Source: Minisyncoccota bacterium (lineage in GTDB: Bacteria > Patescibacteriota > Minisyncoccia > Moranbacterales > GCA-2747515). Taken from it: DNA of 7,926 bases. Both the position numbers and the translations under genes were made by a program. The notes under the pieces were generated by a model. The model was not told the origin of the DNA. It saw only the letters and a program-made list of their open reading frames with translations, and did not search any database. Positions 1 to 5,698 of the stretch are shown here, piece after piece. The stretch is from positions 1 to 7,926 of the forward strand of contig CALIRC010000125.1 in the NCBI GenBank assembly GCA_938044295.1, given 5' to 3'. Positions within the stretch are counted from its first letter, which is position 1; each line of letters starts with the position of its first letter.

Positions 1-1
1 T

Positions 2-51
2 AGCTGAGAAAACAAAAACACCCTCGAACGGGTGTCTTTATTTTCTCAGCT
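2..51 (-). terminator. Nested hairpin terminator after tRNA-Gln
   Basis: The inner hairpin pairs ACACCC (18-23) with GGGTGT (30-35) around a 6-base loop. Read on the minus strand it is followed by TTTTTGTTTT, the layout of a rho-independent terminator directly behind the tRNA. An outer perfect 11-bp inverted repeat (AGCTGAGAAAA at 2-12, TTTTCTCAGCT at 41-51) encloses it and reaches the last two bases of the tRNA. The plus-strand side is also T-rich, so it could act in both directions. Confidence 0.75.
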
Positions 52-121
52 GGGGCGGAGGGATTCGAACCCCCGATACACTGGATCAAAACCAGATGCC
101 TTACCGCTTGGCTACGCCCCA
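50..121 (-). tRNA. tRNA-Gln (anticodon UUG)
   Basis: Read on the minus strand the sequence folds as a complete cloverleaf. The 7-bp acceptor stem is TGGGGCG/CGCCCCA, the D arm is GCC-AAGCGGTAA-GGC, the anticodon loop is TTTTGAT with anticodon TTG, and the T arm is GGGGG-TTCGAAT-CCCTC. The weak U1:A72 pair and discriminator G73 are classic identity features of glutamine tRNA. The anticodon stem has a U-U mismatch at its outer pair (27/43). CCA is not encoded (the next bases are CTG), so it must be added by CCA-adding enzyme. A promoter lies upstream and a hairpin terminator directly downstream, so it is probably transcribed alone. Confidence 0.95.
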
Positions 122-148
122 AAATATTAACTTTACTTCAATCTTCTC

Positions 149-178
149 ATTATATCCACAAACTGTTTTGATCCACAA
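149..178 (-). promoter_or_regulatory. Promoter of tRNA-Gln
   Basis: On the minus strand TTGTGG (173-178) and a perfect TATAAT (149-154) are separated by 18 bases. The -10 box is 27 bases from the first tRNA base, leaving a leader of about 20 bases. The -35 box touches the left end of the broken tRNA copy, so the promoter partly reuses tRNA-derived sequence. Confidence 0.6.
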
Positions 179-230
179 CACTGGATCTCTATCATTTGCC
201 AAGCAGATGCCTTACCGCTTGGCTACGCCC
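178..230 (-). pseudogene. Partial, broken copy of tRNA-Gln
   Basis: Bases 204-230 repeat 27 bases of the intact tRNA (93-119) exactly: acceptor 5' strand, D arm and start of the anticodon stem. Bases 178-187 (ACACTGGATC) repeat 78-87, the other side of the anticodon arm. The loop between them is changed: 16 unrelated bases replace AAAAC, so the anticodon is lost. The T arm and acceptor 3' strand are absent, so it cannot be a working tRNA. It reads in the same direction as the intact gene and lies just upstream. It may be a failed tandem duplication or a leftover integration scar; the sequence does not decide between them. Confidence 0.75.
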
Positions 231-352
231 TCAAATTTCCTCTGCTGTAGCTGTGGGTTGATTTGTAAAACGATTGTAACTTTGGATTCATTGTACTTCT
301 GATTCAACTCTGTTGTTGCTTGTGTCACGTGGCTATGGCGCATTGTACATTC

Positions 353-2011
353 TTAGCTTTCTACTAGCGTTCCGCCTAGTAATTCTTTTGCTTGTTTGAG
401 TACTTCCGATGATTCGCTTACTTTTTTTTCTTGCTGTTTTTCAGCTTCCTTGATTGCAAGAATGCTTAGAGGCATGCCAAAAATTGTAGCAAGAACGTTA
501 TCTAGTGTCAACTTCGTCGGACCTTCCATAAGTTTTTCTTTGTGGAGTTCATATTTGACGTGTAGGGTGATTTTACTGTCATGCAAGCGAAACGGTTCAT
601 ATCCTGACAAGATACTTGCAAGAGAAGGATTTTCTTCATTTAGAGCTAGGACAACTTCTTGCCATTTTTCTTTGATGGATGCGAGAGTGATTTTCTCTGG
701 TGACAGGGTAGTTGTTTCTAGGTTGTTATTCTCTGTATCTGTTTCGGTTACTGGTACTTCTTCGGTGCGAATTTCTTTTGTGGATTTTGGTTTTTGGGCT
801 GTGGATGTTTCTCTTTGCTTCGATGTGTCAATTTTTTTTGCTGACGCACTTTCGCTATTTTGGTGAACTGTAGGGGATTTTTTTGGATTTGTGACTTCTT
901 GATTTTTGGCGCCTTTGCTACAAATGATTACGGCTGCAATTTCCAAGGGTAGCTCTGGGATGGTGGCACTACTAATTTCTGGAGCTGCTTTTTCACACTC
1001 AGTAATCATAGTGACGACGTGATTTGTCGATGTCTCCTTTGCCATTTTTTCGAGCTTTTCACGTTCACTTGTAGGCAATGCAAGTAATTCCCGTGTGTCG
1101 TTTGTGGATATACTTGGCTCTAGTGTATAGAATAGTAGAGCGCGTAATTTTGTGATAAGGGACTTTGCAAAAATGTTTAAGTTGTATCCACCGTTACTGA
1201 TCTTAGCTATTGCTCCTATGGCAGTGTTCACATCTTTTTTAACAAAGGCGTTTATCGTAGTATAGATTTCATCTAATGTTACTGTGCCGAGAATTTCTGA
1301 GACTTCATCCTCAGTGACCTTCTTGTCTTCTAGGGCAAAGACTTGTGCTAGGAGGCTTTCGGCATCGCGCATCGCCCCGTTTGCTGCGATTGCGATCATT
1401 TCTGCTGCCTCTTTTTCGATTGTTATCTTTTCTTCTTTGGCAATTTTCTCGATTTTTTTGATGATGTTTTTGGTGTGCATTCTAGAGAAATCAAAACGCT
1501 GACATCTTGAGAGAATTGTTTCGGGAATTTTGTGAGCGTCAGTTGTTGCAAGTATAAAAATAGCGTGTACAGGTGGCTCTTCCAATGTTTTCAAGAGGGC
1601 ATTAAATGCACCTGTAGAGAGCATATGTACTTCGTCAATGATGTAGACTTTAAATGGTGCTTCTACTGGTGTTATTGCAATCGTTTCGCGTAATTCACGT
1701 ATATTGTCGACACCAGTGTGACTTGCAGCATCTATTTCAATGAGATCAATCGCTTTACCTGATGCAAAATTTTCGCAGATTTCTTTTTTTGCTGATGTGA
1801 AATTTTCTCTTTTTTCGCAATTGATTGCTTGCGCAAAGAGTCGTGCTATGGAAGTTTTGCCAGTACCGCGGGGACCTGTAAAAAGATATGCATGTGCGAT
1901 GCGATTTGTTTTGATTGCGTTTGTTAGTGTTGTGACGATATGCTCCTGACCGAGTACATCACCGAATCTTTTTGGACGGTATTTTCTATAAAGGGTGTAA
2001 TTTTCTGACAT
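353..2011 (-). CDS. dnaX: DNA polymerase III subunit gamma/tau (DnaX)
   Basis: This is the ATPase motor of the clamp loader, which opens and loads the sliding clamp onto primed DNA. The 552-aa protein has the full AAA+ set: Walker A GPRGTGKT (46-53), Walker B IIDEVH (124-129), sensor 1 ATTD (155-158), SRC motif (168-170) and sensor 2 GAMRD (212-216). The collar domain runs to about residue 370. A polar Lys/Glu/Thr-rich linker follows (about 370-440), then a C-terminal domain (about 443-520) of the tau type. The zinc module is odd: only Cys65 and Cys79 remain of the usual four ligands. The ATG at 2011 gives the canonical N-terminus (YRKYRP); no Shine-Dalgarno is visible. The gene is divergent from murB. 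An A8 tract in the linker may produce a short gamma form. Confidence 0.97.
   Translation of the reverse strand: MSENYTLYRKYRPKRFGDVLGQEHIVTTLTNAIKTNRIAHAYLFTGPRGTGKTSIARLFAQAINCEKRENFTSAKKEICENFASGKAIDLIEIDAASHTGVDNIRELRETIAITPVEAPFKVYIIDEVHMLSTGAFNALLKTLEEPPVHAIFILATTDAHKIPETILSRCQRFDFSRMHTKNIIKKIEKIAKEEKITIEKEAAEMIAIAANGAMRDAESLLAQVFALEDKKVTEDEVSEILGTVTLDEIYTTINAFVKKDVNTAIGAIAKISNGGYNLNIFAKSLITKLRALLFYTLEPSISTNDTRELLALPTSEREKLEKMAKETSTNHVVTMITECEKAAPEISSATIPELPLEIAAVIICSKGAKNQEVTNPKKSPTVHQNSESASAKKIDTSKQRETSTAQKPKSTKEIRTEEVPVTETDTENNNLETTTLSPEKITLASIKEKWQEVVLALNEENPSLASILSGYEPFRLHDSKITLHVKYELHKEKLMEGPTKLTLDNVLATIFGMPLSILAIKEAEKQQEKKVSESSEVLKQAKELLGGTLVES
828..841 (-). promoter_or_regulatory. 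dnaX: Candidate -1 frameshift (slippage) site in dnaX
   Basis: On the minus strand an A8 tract (832-839) is read in frame as GCA AAA AAA ATT (Ala391-Lys392-Lys393-Ile394). This contains the slippery heptamer A AAA AAA. After a -1 shift, or insertion of one A during transcription, the next codons are AAT and then TGA (828-830). The product would be 394 residues long, keeping the motor and collar and losing the tau tail. The position and immediate stop mirror the known E. coli dnaX site. I see no strong downstream stem-loop or upstream Shine-Dalgarno-like stimulator, so transcriptional slippage may be more likely than ribosomal. Confidence 0.55.
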
Positions 2012-2040
2012 AAGTAAGTAGGTTGAGTGAGTATTATTTC

Positions 2041-2046
2041 ATTATA
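2041..2046 (-). promoter_or_regulatory. -10 box of the dnaX promoter
   Basis: On the minus strand a perfect TATAAT lies 29 bases before the dnaX ATG, implying a leader of about 20 bases. The -35 position holds only TAGTAC, a poor match. It lies in the 174-bp divergent region shared with murB. Confidence 0.5.
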
Positions 2047-2159
2047 TCGGACTTTTGCTTTGAGTACTATACATCACCTTTGATTTGCAGATTTTTGCAG
2101 ATTACGTATATGTTATGAGAAAAAAGTAAATTTTTTTGTGATCATTTTTTATATGTGTG

Positions 2160-2168
2160 TGATATAAT
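2160..2168 (+). promoter_or_regulatory. Extended -10 promoter of murB
   Basis: TGATATAAT is a perfect extended -10 element (TG-N-TATAAT). It ends 17 bases before the murB ATG, so the transcript should start about 10 bases before the start codon. No good -35 box is at the right distance; TTGTGA (2136-2141) is 21 bases away. This fits a promoter driven by the extended -10. Confidence 0.6.
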
Positions 2169-2185
2169 TGTTCTGAAACATTTTT

Positions 2186-3109
2186 ATGGAAATTCAAGAA
2201 AATATTACATTAAAAGACTATACGACGTTTGCAATTGGTGGTCCTGCAAAGTACTTTGTAGAAGCACAAACATCGTCAGATGTCGTTGCGGCAATTGCTT
2301 TTGCTGAGCAAAAAAACTGTCCATACTATGTGATCGGTGGTGGAAGTAATATCCTCTTTAGTGATCGTGGATTTGATGGAGTAATTATTCGTATTGGGTT
2401 TTCTGAGCTTTCTTTTTCTGGTCATAGAGTTACTGTTGGTGCTGGATATACTCTCCTGTCTTTCTTGCGTGCTTGTGCAGATTATGGACTTAGCGGTCTT
2501 GAAAATATGGCAGGGATTCCAGGTAGTGTAGGAGGTGCTGTCCGTGGAAATGCTGGTGCTTTTGGCACGGAGATCAAAGATGCGTTGACTTCTGTACGTG
2601 TGCTGAATGTTTTGACTGGGCAAGTTGCAGATTTTACATGTGGGCGATGTGCTTTTGGGTATCGTGATAGCTATTTTAAGTCTCGTAGTAATCTTGTTAT
2701 TGCAGAGGCTGTTTTTGACTTGGAAAAATCTATATCGATAGAAGTTCATGCAAAAATGGATGTAATCATACAGAAGCGTGAGCAAAAGCATATTCAAGAT
2801 ATCAAAAGTGCAGGTTCTTTTTTTATGAATCCGGTTGTGTCTGAAGAGCTGCAACAGGAATTTCTTCATGATTGTAATCGTGTTTCGAAAGAAGGTAGGG
2901 TGCCTGCTGGGTGGCTTTTAGAGCGGGCGGGTATCAATCAAAAAAAGATTGGTGGTATTCAAGCCGGAGAAATGCATGCGAATTACTTCATTAATACTGG
3001 TGATGGTACTGCGGAACAGGCAGTGCAACTGGCTTCGCTTGCAAAAACGCGGGTGCGCGACTCTTATGGTGTTAAGTTGTCTGAGGAAGTCCAGCTCGTA
3101 GGTTTTTAA
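2186..3109 (+). CDS. murB: UDP-N-acetylenolpyruvoylglucosamine reductase (MurB)
   Basis: MurB uses NADPH and FAD to reduce enolpyruvyl-UDP-GlcNAc to UDP-N-acetylmuramic acid, the second committed step of peptidoglycan synthesis, in the cytoplasm. The 307-aa protein shows the FAD-binding GGGSN (51-55), the family block GIPGSVGGA (110-118) with NAGAFG (122-127), FGYRDS (157-162) with the active-site Tyr/Arg, and GSFF (210-213) with the proton-donor Ser211. The C-terminal Glu301 in SEEVQLVG is the expected second catalytic residue. Layout and length fit the shorter type II MurB. One oddity: the usual Lys of GSFFKNP is Met214. The ATG follows TTTTT with no Shine-Dalgarno and lies about 10 bases from the predicted transcript start. 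A long-hairpin repeat begins 4 bases after the stop. Confidence 0.96.
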   Translation: MEIQENITLKDYTTFAIGGPAKYFVEAQTSSDVVAAIAFAEQKNCPYYVIGGGSNILFSDRGFDGVIIRIGFSELSFSGHRVTVGAGYTLLSFLRACADYGLSGLENMAGIPGSVGGAVRGNAGAFGTEIKDALTSVRVLNVLTGQVADFTCGRCAFGYRDSYFKSRSNLVIAEAVFDLEKSISIEVHAKMDVIIQKREQKHIQDIKSAGSFFMNPVVSEELQQEFLHDCNRVSKEGRVPAGWLLERAGINQKKIGGIQAGEMHANYFINTGDGTAEQAVQLASLAKTRVRDSYGVKLSEEVQLVGF

Positions 3110-3113
3110 GTTG

Positions 3114-3261
3114 TACCGTCTCCATATAACTGCTATCCCAAGTACTCAATCTCACACCTTCCAAAACTGCTTATGGGTTTTCCGACACACTGTGCAGTTT
3201 CGGAAGTCGTCTCGCACGTGAGAGAGTGCACTTAATAGGGATTAGTTATTTGTAGATGGGA
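3114..3261 (+). repeat. Family 2 long-hairpin element, copy 1
   Basis: This 148-bp imperfect palindrome begins 4 bases after the murB stop. Left-arm blocks ATAACT, ATCCC, TCTCAC and CTTCC pair with right-arm AGTTAT, GGGAT, GTGAGA and GGAAG, so almost the whole element folds into one hairpin. The terminal loop carries CTGCTTATGG and GACACACTG, both also present in the copy at 7029-7186, although the stem sequences differ. No coding potential and no clear target duplication are visible. Its place behind the stop codon suggests a transcript 3'-end structure or terminator; that role is inferred. Confidence 0.8.
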
Positions 3262-3430
3262 TAAGACAATTTTCTTACTTTTCACATTCTTATGTTTCAG
3301 TCATGTTTGGATTTGTGTATTTGATGTACAGTTTTGGCTGGACTGCGCTATAATGTAGATGTGTATGCATGATTTAAAAAGCTTTTACTTAAGTGAGTAT
3401 TGTGCTATATGTATGCGTTCCGATAATCTT
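3262..3430 (+). other. Non-coding spacer between two repeats
   Basis: No convincing reading frame is present. It contains a promoter-like pair at 3325-3354 and small AT-rich palindromes such as ACTTAAGT. Together with the copy A repeat and the hpf leader it makes a 568-bp gene-free region between murB and hpf. Confidence 0.5.
3325..3354 (+). promoter_or_regulatory. Possible promoter far upstream of hpf
   Basis: TGTACA (3325-3330) and a perfect TATAAT (3349-3354) are 18 bases apart. The hpf start is over 300 bases away, with a repeat in between. This could give a long hpf leader, a small untranslated RNA, or be a chance match in AT-rich DNA. Confidence 0.35.
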
Positions 3431-3509
3431 TAGGACTTAAGCACTTGGTGTGCTTTGTCGCGAAGATCCTTGATTTTACCTAAAATCACACTCACGTGCT
3501 TACGTTCTA
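3431..3509 (+). repeat. Family 1 palindromic element, copy A (short form)
   Basis: Ends TAGGACTTAAGCAC and GTGCTTACGTTCTA form the outer stem. Compared with the full copies it lacks about 46 internal bases, exactly the terminal hairpin. It is flanked by a perfect 5-base direct repeat ATCTT (3426-3430 and 3510-3514), the mark of insertion by transposition. It has no coding capacity, so it would be non-autonomous (MITE-like). It has the same orientation as the other copies. Confidence 0.85.
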
Positions 3510-3551
3510 ATCTTAATTATTTAATGATTGAGTTTCATGTTTTCCTAACCT

Positions 3552-3620
3552 TAACCCTTAAGCAAATTTTTTGATCATCTGTTGTGTTTTGTTCTGATAT
3601 TCCATTTTGACTTAGGGTTA
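3552..3620 (+). promoter_or_regulatory. Weak inverted repeat upstream of hpf
   Basis: TAACCCTTAAG (3552-3562) can pair with CTTAGGGTTA (3611-3620) with one bulged base across a loop of about 48 bases. It lies just upstream of the predicted hpf promoter. It could be a regulator site or chance; nothing else supports a role. Confidence 0.2.
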
Positions 3621-3630
3621 GCGTTGTTTG

Positions 3631-3659
3631 TTGTTCATTTTATTGCGAACAAGTATAGG
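3631..3659 (+). promoter_or_regulatory. Promoter of hpf
   Basis: TTGTTC (3631-3636), a 17-base spacer and TATAGG (3654-3659) lie 18 bases before the hpf ATG, implying a leader of about 11 bases. The -35 hexamer TTGTTC also forms an inverted repeat with GAACAA (3647-3652) inside the spacer, which could be an operator; that is speculative. Confidence 0.5.
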
Positions 3660-3677
3660 ATTTGAAGCTTTTTTTGC

Positions 3678-4034
3678 ATGGCTATGAATATTAGTTATTA
3701 CCATAAAAACGTTCATTCACTAACAGAAGCGTCACGTACATATATTGAAGAGCGTATCTCTACCCTTGAAGAAGTGTGCTTATTAGATACTGTTCGTGTG
3801 GAAGTGGATCATGTTAAAAATGGTCAATTCCATGTAAGTATTCAGGCGAATAGTGGTTCACATGTATATTATGCAAGCGCAAATGATGTTGACCTCCATA
3901 GTGCAGCTGAAACTGTTCGTGGTGAACTTCGTAGTCAGATGCAAAAAGATAAAAAGAGATTGCGTGATCTTATGCGACGGGGTGCACGCTCATTGAAGAA
4001 AAAAATTACGATTAGTAATGACGCGCGATTGTAG
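3678..4034 (+). CDS. hpf: Ribosome hibernation promoting factor (HPF/RaiA family)
   Basis: Proteins of this family bind the 30S subunit in the decoding/mRNA channel and silence ribosomes in slow growth or stress. The 118-aa protein has the expected start (MNISYYHKNVHSLTEASRTY), a helix predicted at about 15-32, the central beta strands (38-66), the conserved DVDLHSAAETV helix (70-80) and a very basic tail (RRGARSLKKK, 100-109). Its length is that of the short form; the C-terminal dimerisation domain of long HPF is absent, so it should act as a monomer on 70S ribosomes rather than build 100S dimers. ATG 3678 or the ATG two codons later (3684) could be the start. No Shine-Dalgarno is seen. Confidence 0.9.
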   Translation: MAMNISYYHKNVHSLTEASRTYIEERISTLEEVCLLDTVRVEVDHVKNGQFHVSIQANSGSHVYYASANDVDLHSAAETVRGELRSQMQKDKKRLRDLMRRGARSLKKKITISNDARL

Positions 4035-4311
4035 TTTTTTTCTTGGAAAGTCTCTTAAATTTGTACAGTATTATTTGCCAGGTATTTATAATCGTGCTTT
4101 AATGAGTTTTACTTTTAGCTTACTCTATAAAATGCGGTTTGAGGACCAGTCTACTCTCAAAATTCTTTCGCTATAATTTTCTCTTCTGTAGCGGTGAAAT
4201 GTATGATTTTGTTATGGTATTTCGATATCATTTCTCGATTACTTCATTTATTACCGTATCATTGGAAAAATTTGCCTGGAAACAAGATCGTTGATAGACT
4301 CTAAAAGTTTT
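4035..4311 (+). other. Gene-free spacer after hpf
   Basis: I see no credible reading frame. A T7 run follows the hpf stop but no stable stem lies directly before it. A weak hairpin pairs TTTGAG (4138-4143) with CTCAAA (4156-4161), and a TATAAT occurs at 4172-4177 without a good -35 box. Together with repeat copy B the gap is over 430 bases. Confidence 0.4.
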
Positions 4312-4315
4312 TTGT

Positions 4316-4438
4316 TAGGACTTACGCACTTGGTGTACTTTGTCCTTAAAATCTACGTTTTTCGCTCACTATAGGTATACTATGGCTCGTGAAAAGCCTC
4401 GATTTTGCCTAAAATTACACTCACGTGCGTAAGTTCTA
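4316..4438 (+). repeat. Family 1 palindromic element, copy B
   Basis: This is a full-length copy (123 bp). Terminal inverted repeats TAGGACTTACGCAC / GTGCGTAAGTTCTA pair over 14 bp with one G-T. A terminal hairpin pairs TTTTTCGC with GTGAAAA and TATAG with CTAT. A 4-base direct repeat TTGT flanks it (4312-4315, 4439-4442). It lies 33 bases upstream of the lgt GTG, so its insertion probably altered the lgt promoter region. Confidence 0.85.
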
Positions 4439-4471
4439 TTGTGACATTAGATTAGCATTAATTACTTTTTT

Positions 4472-5284
4472 GTGTGGCAAAATCTTCCACAAATGATTGA
4501 TCCGATTGCGATTTCTTTTGGATCACTTGAGATACGATGGTACGCCGTGATGTGGCTTTTGGCTTTTGCGAGTGTGTATTTTCTCTTGAAATGGCGTATC
4601 GCTTGGCACGAAGGCGATTTTACGGATGACTTTTTGATGGATATTACTTTTAATGCGCTTTTTGGGGCTCTCTTGGGAGGACGATTAGGGTATGTCTTTT
4701 TTTACAACGCACCCTATTTCTTGGAAAATCCAATAATGATTGTATCGCCATATGATTTTTCAAGTGGGGTGTGGGTTGGTATTGCAGGAATGAGTTATCA
4801 TGGAGGTTTGATCGGTGTTTTGATTGGGTTTCTTTTTACAGCGCGTAAGTACAATAAGAAGCTTTTGGCAGTTTCTGATTTTGTTGTTCCTGCAATTGGT
4901 TTGGGTTATTTTTTTGGTCGGATCGGTAATTTTCTCAATAATGAACTTATCGGGCGAGAAACAGAAATGCCGTGGGCTATGCATTTTACTGATGCTGTTT
5001 TAAGGCATCCTTCTCAACTTTATGAAGCATTGGGGGAGGGTATTTTTATATTTCTTGTTTTATGGTTTTTGCGCAATAGGGATTTTGCGCAAGGTGTTAT
5101 GACGGCACATTATATCATTATTTATGGTTCTGTACGTTTTTTTCTAGAGTTTTTTCGTGCGCCAGATCCACACATTGGTCTTTTCTTTGATGTTTTTAGT
5201 ATGGGGCAAGTGCTTAGTGTCGTTATGATTCTTACTGGGTGTGCTCTTTTTTTCTATTGTTCTTCACGTTTTTCTCGATCATAA
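4472..5284 (+). CDS. lgt: Prolipoprotein diacylglyceryl transferase (Lgt)
   Basis: Lgt moves a diacylglyceryl group from phosphatidylglycerol onto the lipobox cysteine of prelipoproteins in the cytoplasmic membrane, before signal peptidase II cuts. The 270-aa protein is rich in membrane segments and shows the family marks: IRWY (21-24), HGGLIG (110-115), the exact signature GRIGNFLNNELIG (149-161) with Arg150, RHPSQLYEA (178-186), and VRFFLEFFRAPD (221-232) with Arg222 and Glu226. The GTG at 4472 follows a T-run like the starts of murB and hpf; an ATG at 4493 is also possible (protein seven residues shorter, closer to the usual N-terminus). No Shine-Dalgarno is seen at either. Repeats stand on both sides of the gene. 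Confidence 0.95.
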   Translation: MWQNLPQMIDPIAISFGSLEIRWYAVMWLLAFASVYFLLKWRIAWHEGDFTDDFLMDITFNALFGALLGGRLGYVFFYNAPYFLENPIMIVSPYDFSSGVWVGIAGMSYHGGLIGVLIGFLFTARKYNKKLLAVSDFVVPAIGLGYFFGRIGNFLNNELIGRETEMPWAMHFTDAVLRHPSQLYEALGEGIFIFLVLWFLRNRDFAQGVMTAHYIIIYGSVRFFLEFFRAPDPHIGLFFDVFSMGQVLSVVMILTGCALFFYCSSRFSRS

Positions 5285-5297
5285 TTTTTTTATAGGA

Positions 5298-5421
5298 TAG
5301 GACTTACGCACTTTGCACGCTACTTCGTTACAAACACTCCTTTTTTGACGACGTACGTCTGTACGTCTTACAGAAAAAGGAGTATTTGTGCCTCACATTG
5401 CACTAAAGTGAGGAAGTCCTC
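5298..5421 (+). repeat. Family 1-related element, copy C (nested, different core)
   Basis: The ends TAGGACTTACGCAC and GAAGTCCTC match family 1, but the core differs. CAAACACTCCTTTTT pairs with AAAAAGGAGTATTTG (one mismatch), capped by GACGTAC-GTCT-GTACGTC. It is flanked by TAGGA on both sides (5293-5297, 5422-5426). Since TAGGA is the first five bases of a family 1 element, copy C seems to have inserted into the left tip of copy D. Confidence 0.75.
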
Positions 5422-5547
5422 TAGGACTTACGCACTTGGTGTGCTTTGTCGCTAAAATCTACGTTTTTTGCTCACCATATAGGTAAGACTATGGATCGTG
5501 AAAATCCTTGATTTTGCCTAAAGTTACATTCACGTGTGTAAGTCCTA
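5422..5547 (+). repeat. Family 1 palindromic element, copy D
   Basis: This is a full-length copy (126 bp) with ends TAGGACTTACGCAC / GTGTGTAAGTCCTA. If copy C (5298-5421) is removed, D starts at 5293 and is flanked by a perfect 5-base direct repeat TTTTA (5288-5292, 5548-5552). The original insertion was just 3 bases after the lgt stop codon, so D and C now form its 3' region. Confidence 0.8.
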
Positions 5548-5655
5548 TTTTACTTTGTATCTTTCTCTATTATGATGAGGGAATTATATGTAGAGTGTTT
5601 TTGCTGTGATCCTCGGTTTTCTTTGTATTTGCACTATACATTTGTCTGCTTTGCA

Positions 5656-5664
5656 TTATCCACA
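5656..5664 (+). promoter_or_regulatory. Single perfect DnaA box
   Basis: TTATCCACA matches the DnaA-box consensus at 9 of 9 bases. It lies about 20 bases upstream of the -10 box of the next gene. There is no cluster of further boxes nearby and no dnaA or dnaN, so this is not an origin. It could be a regulatory DnaA site or chance. Confidence 0.35.
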
Positions 5665-5679
5665 GCTTGTACAGCTTTA

Positions 5680-5688
5680 TGTTATAAT
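5680..5688 (+). promoter_or_regulatory. Extended -10 promoter of the lysozyme-like gene
   Basis: TGTTATAAT is a perfect extended -10 element 10 bases before the ATG at 5699, so the transcript would begin only about 3-4 bases before the start codon. No -35 box is recognisable. An imperfect palindrome AGCTTGTACAGCT (5664-5676) sits where the -35 box would be and may be an operator. Confidence 0.55.
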
Positions 5689-5698
5689 GGGAAGTACA

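Noticed and set aside
96..302. 68-aa open frame on the plus strand with a repeated MPYRLATP
   Set aside because: The repeat is simply the antisense of the tRNA-Gln and its broken copy; not a protein.
396..866. 156-aa open frame on the plus strand
   Set aside because: It lies entirely antisense to the C-terminal third of dnaX, which is unmistakable; the translation is low-complexity Ser/Val/Phe typical of a shadow frame.
2276..2869. 197-aa open frame on the minus strand
   Set aside because: Antisense to murB, with no recognisable domain and no start signals; the murB frame explains this region.
5656..5664. Replication origin at the DnaA box
   Set aside because: Only one perfect box, no cluster, no dnaA, dnaN or similar genes nearby.
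5606..5698. Start of the lysozyme-like gene at GTG 5606
   Set aside because: A perfect extended -10 box lies at 5680-5688, inside that stretch, and the 31 extra residues look like translated AT-rich promoter DNA; ATG 5699 is preferred, though not proven.
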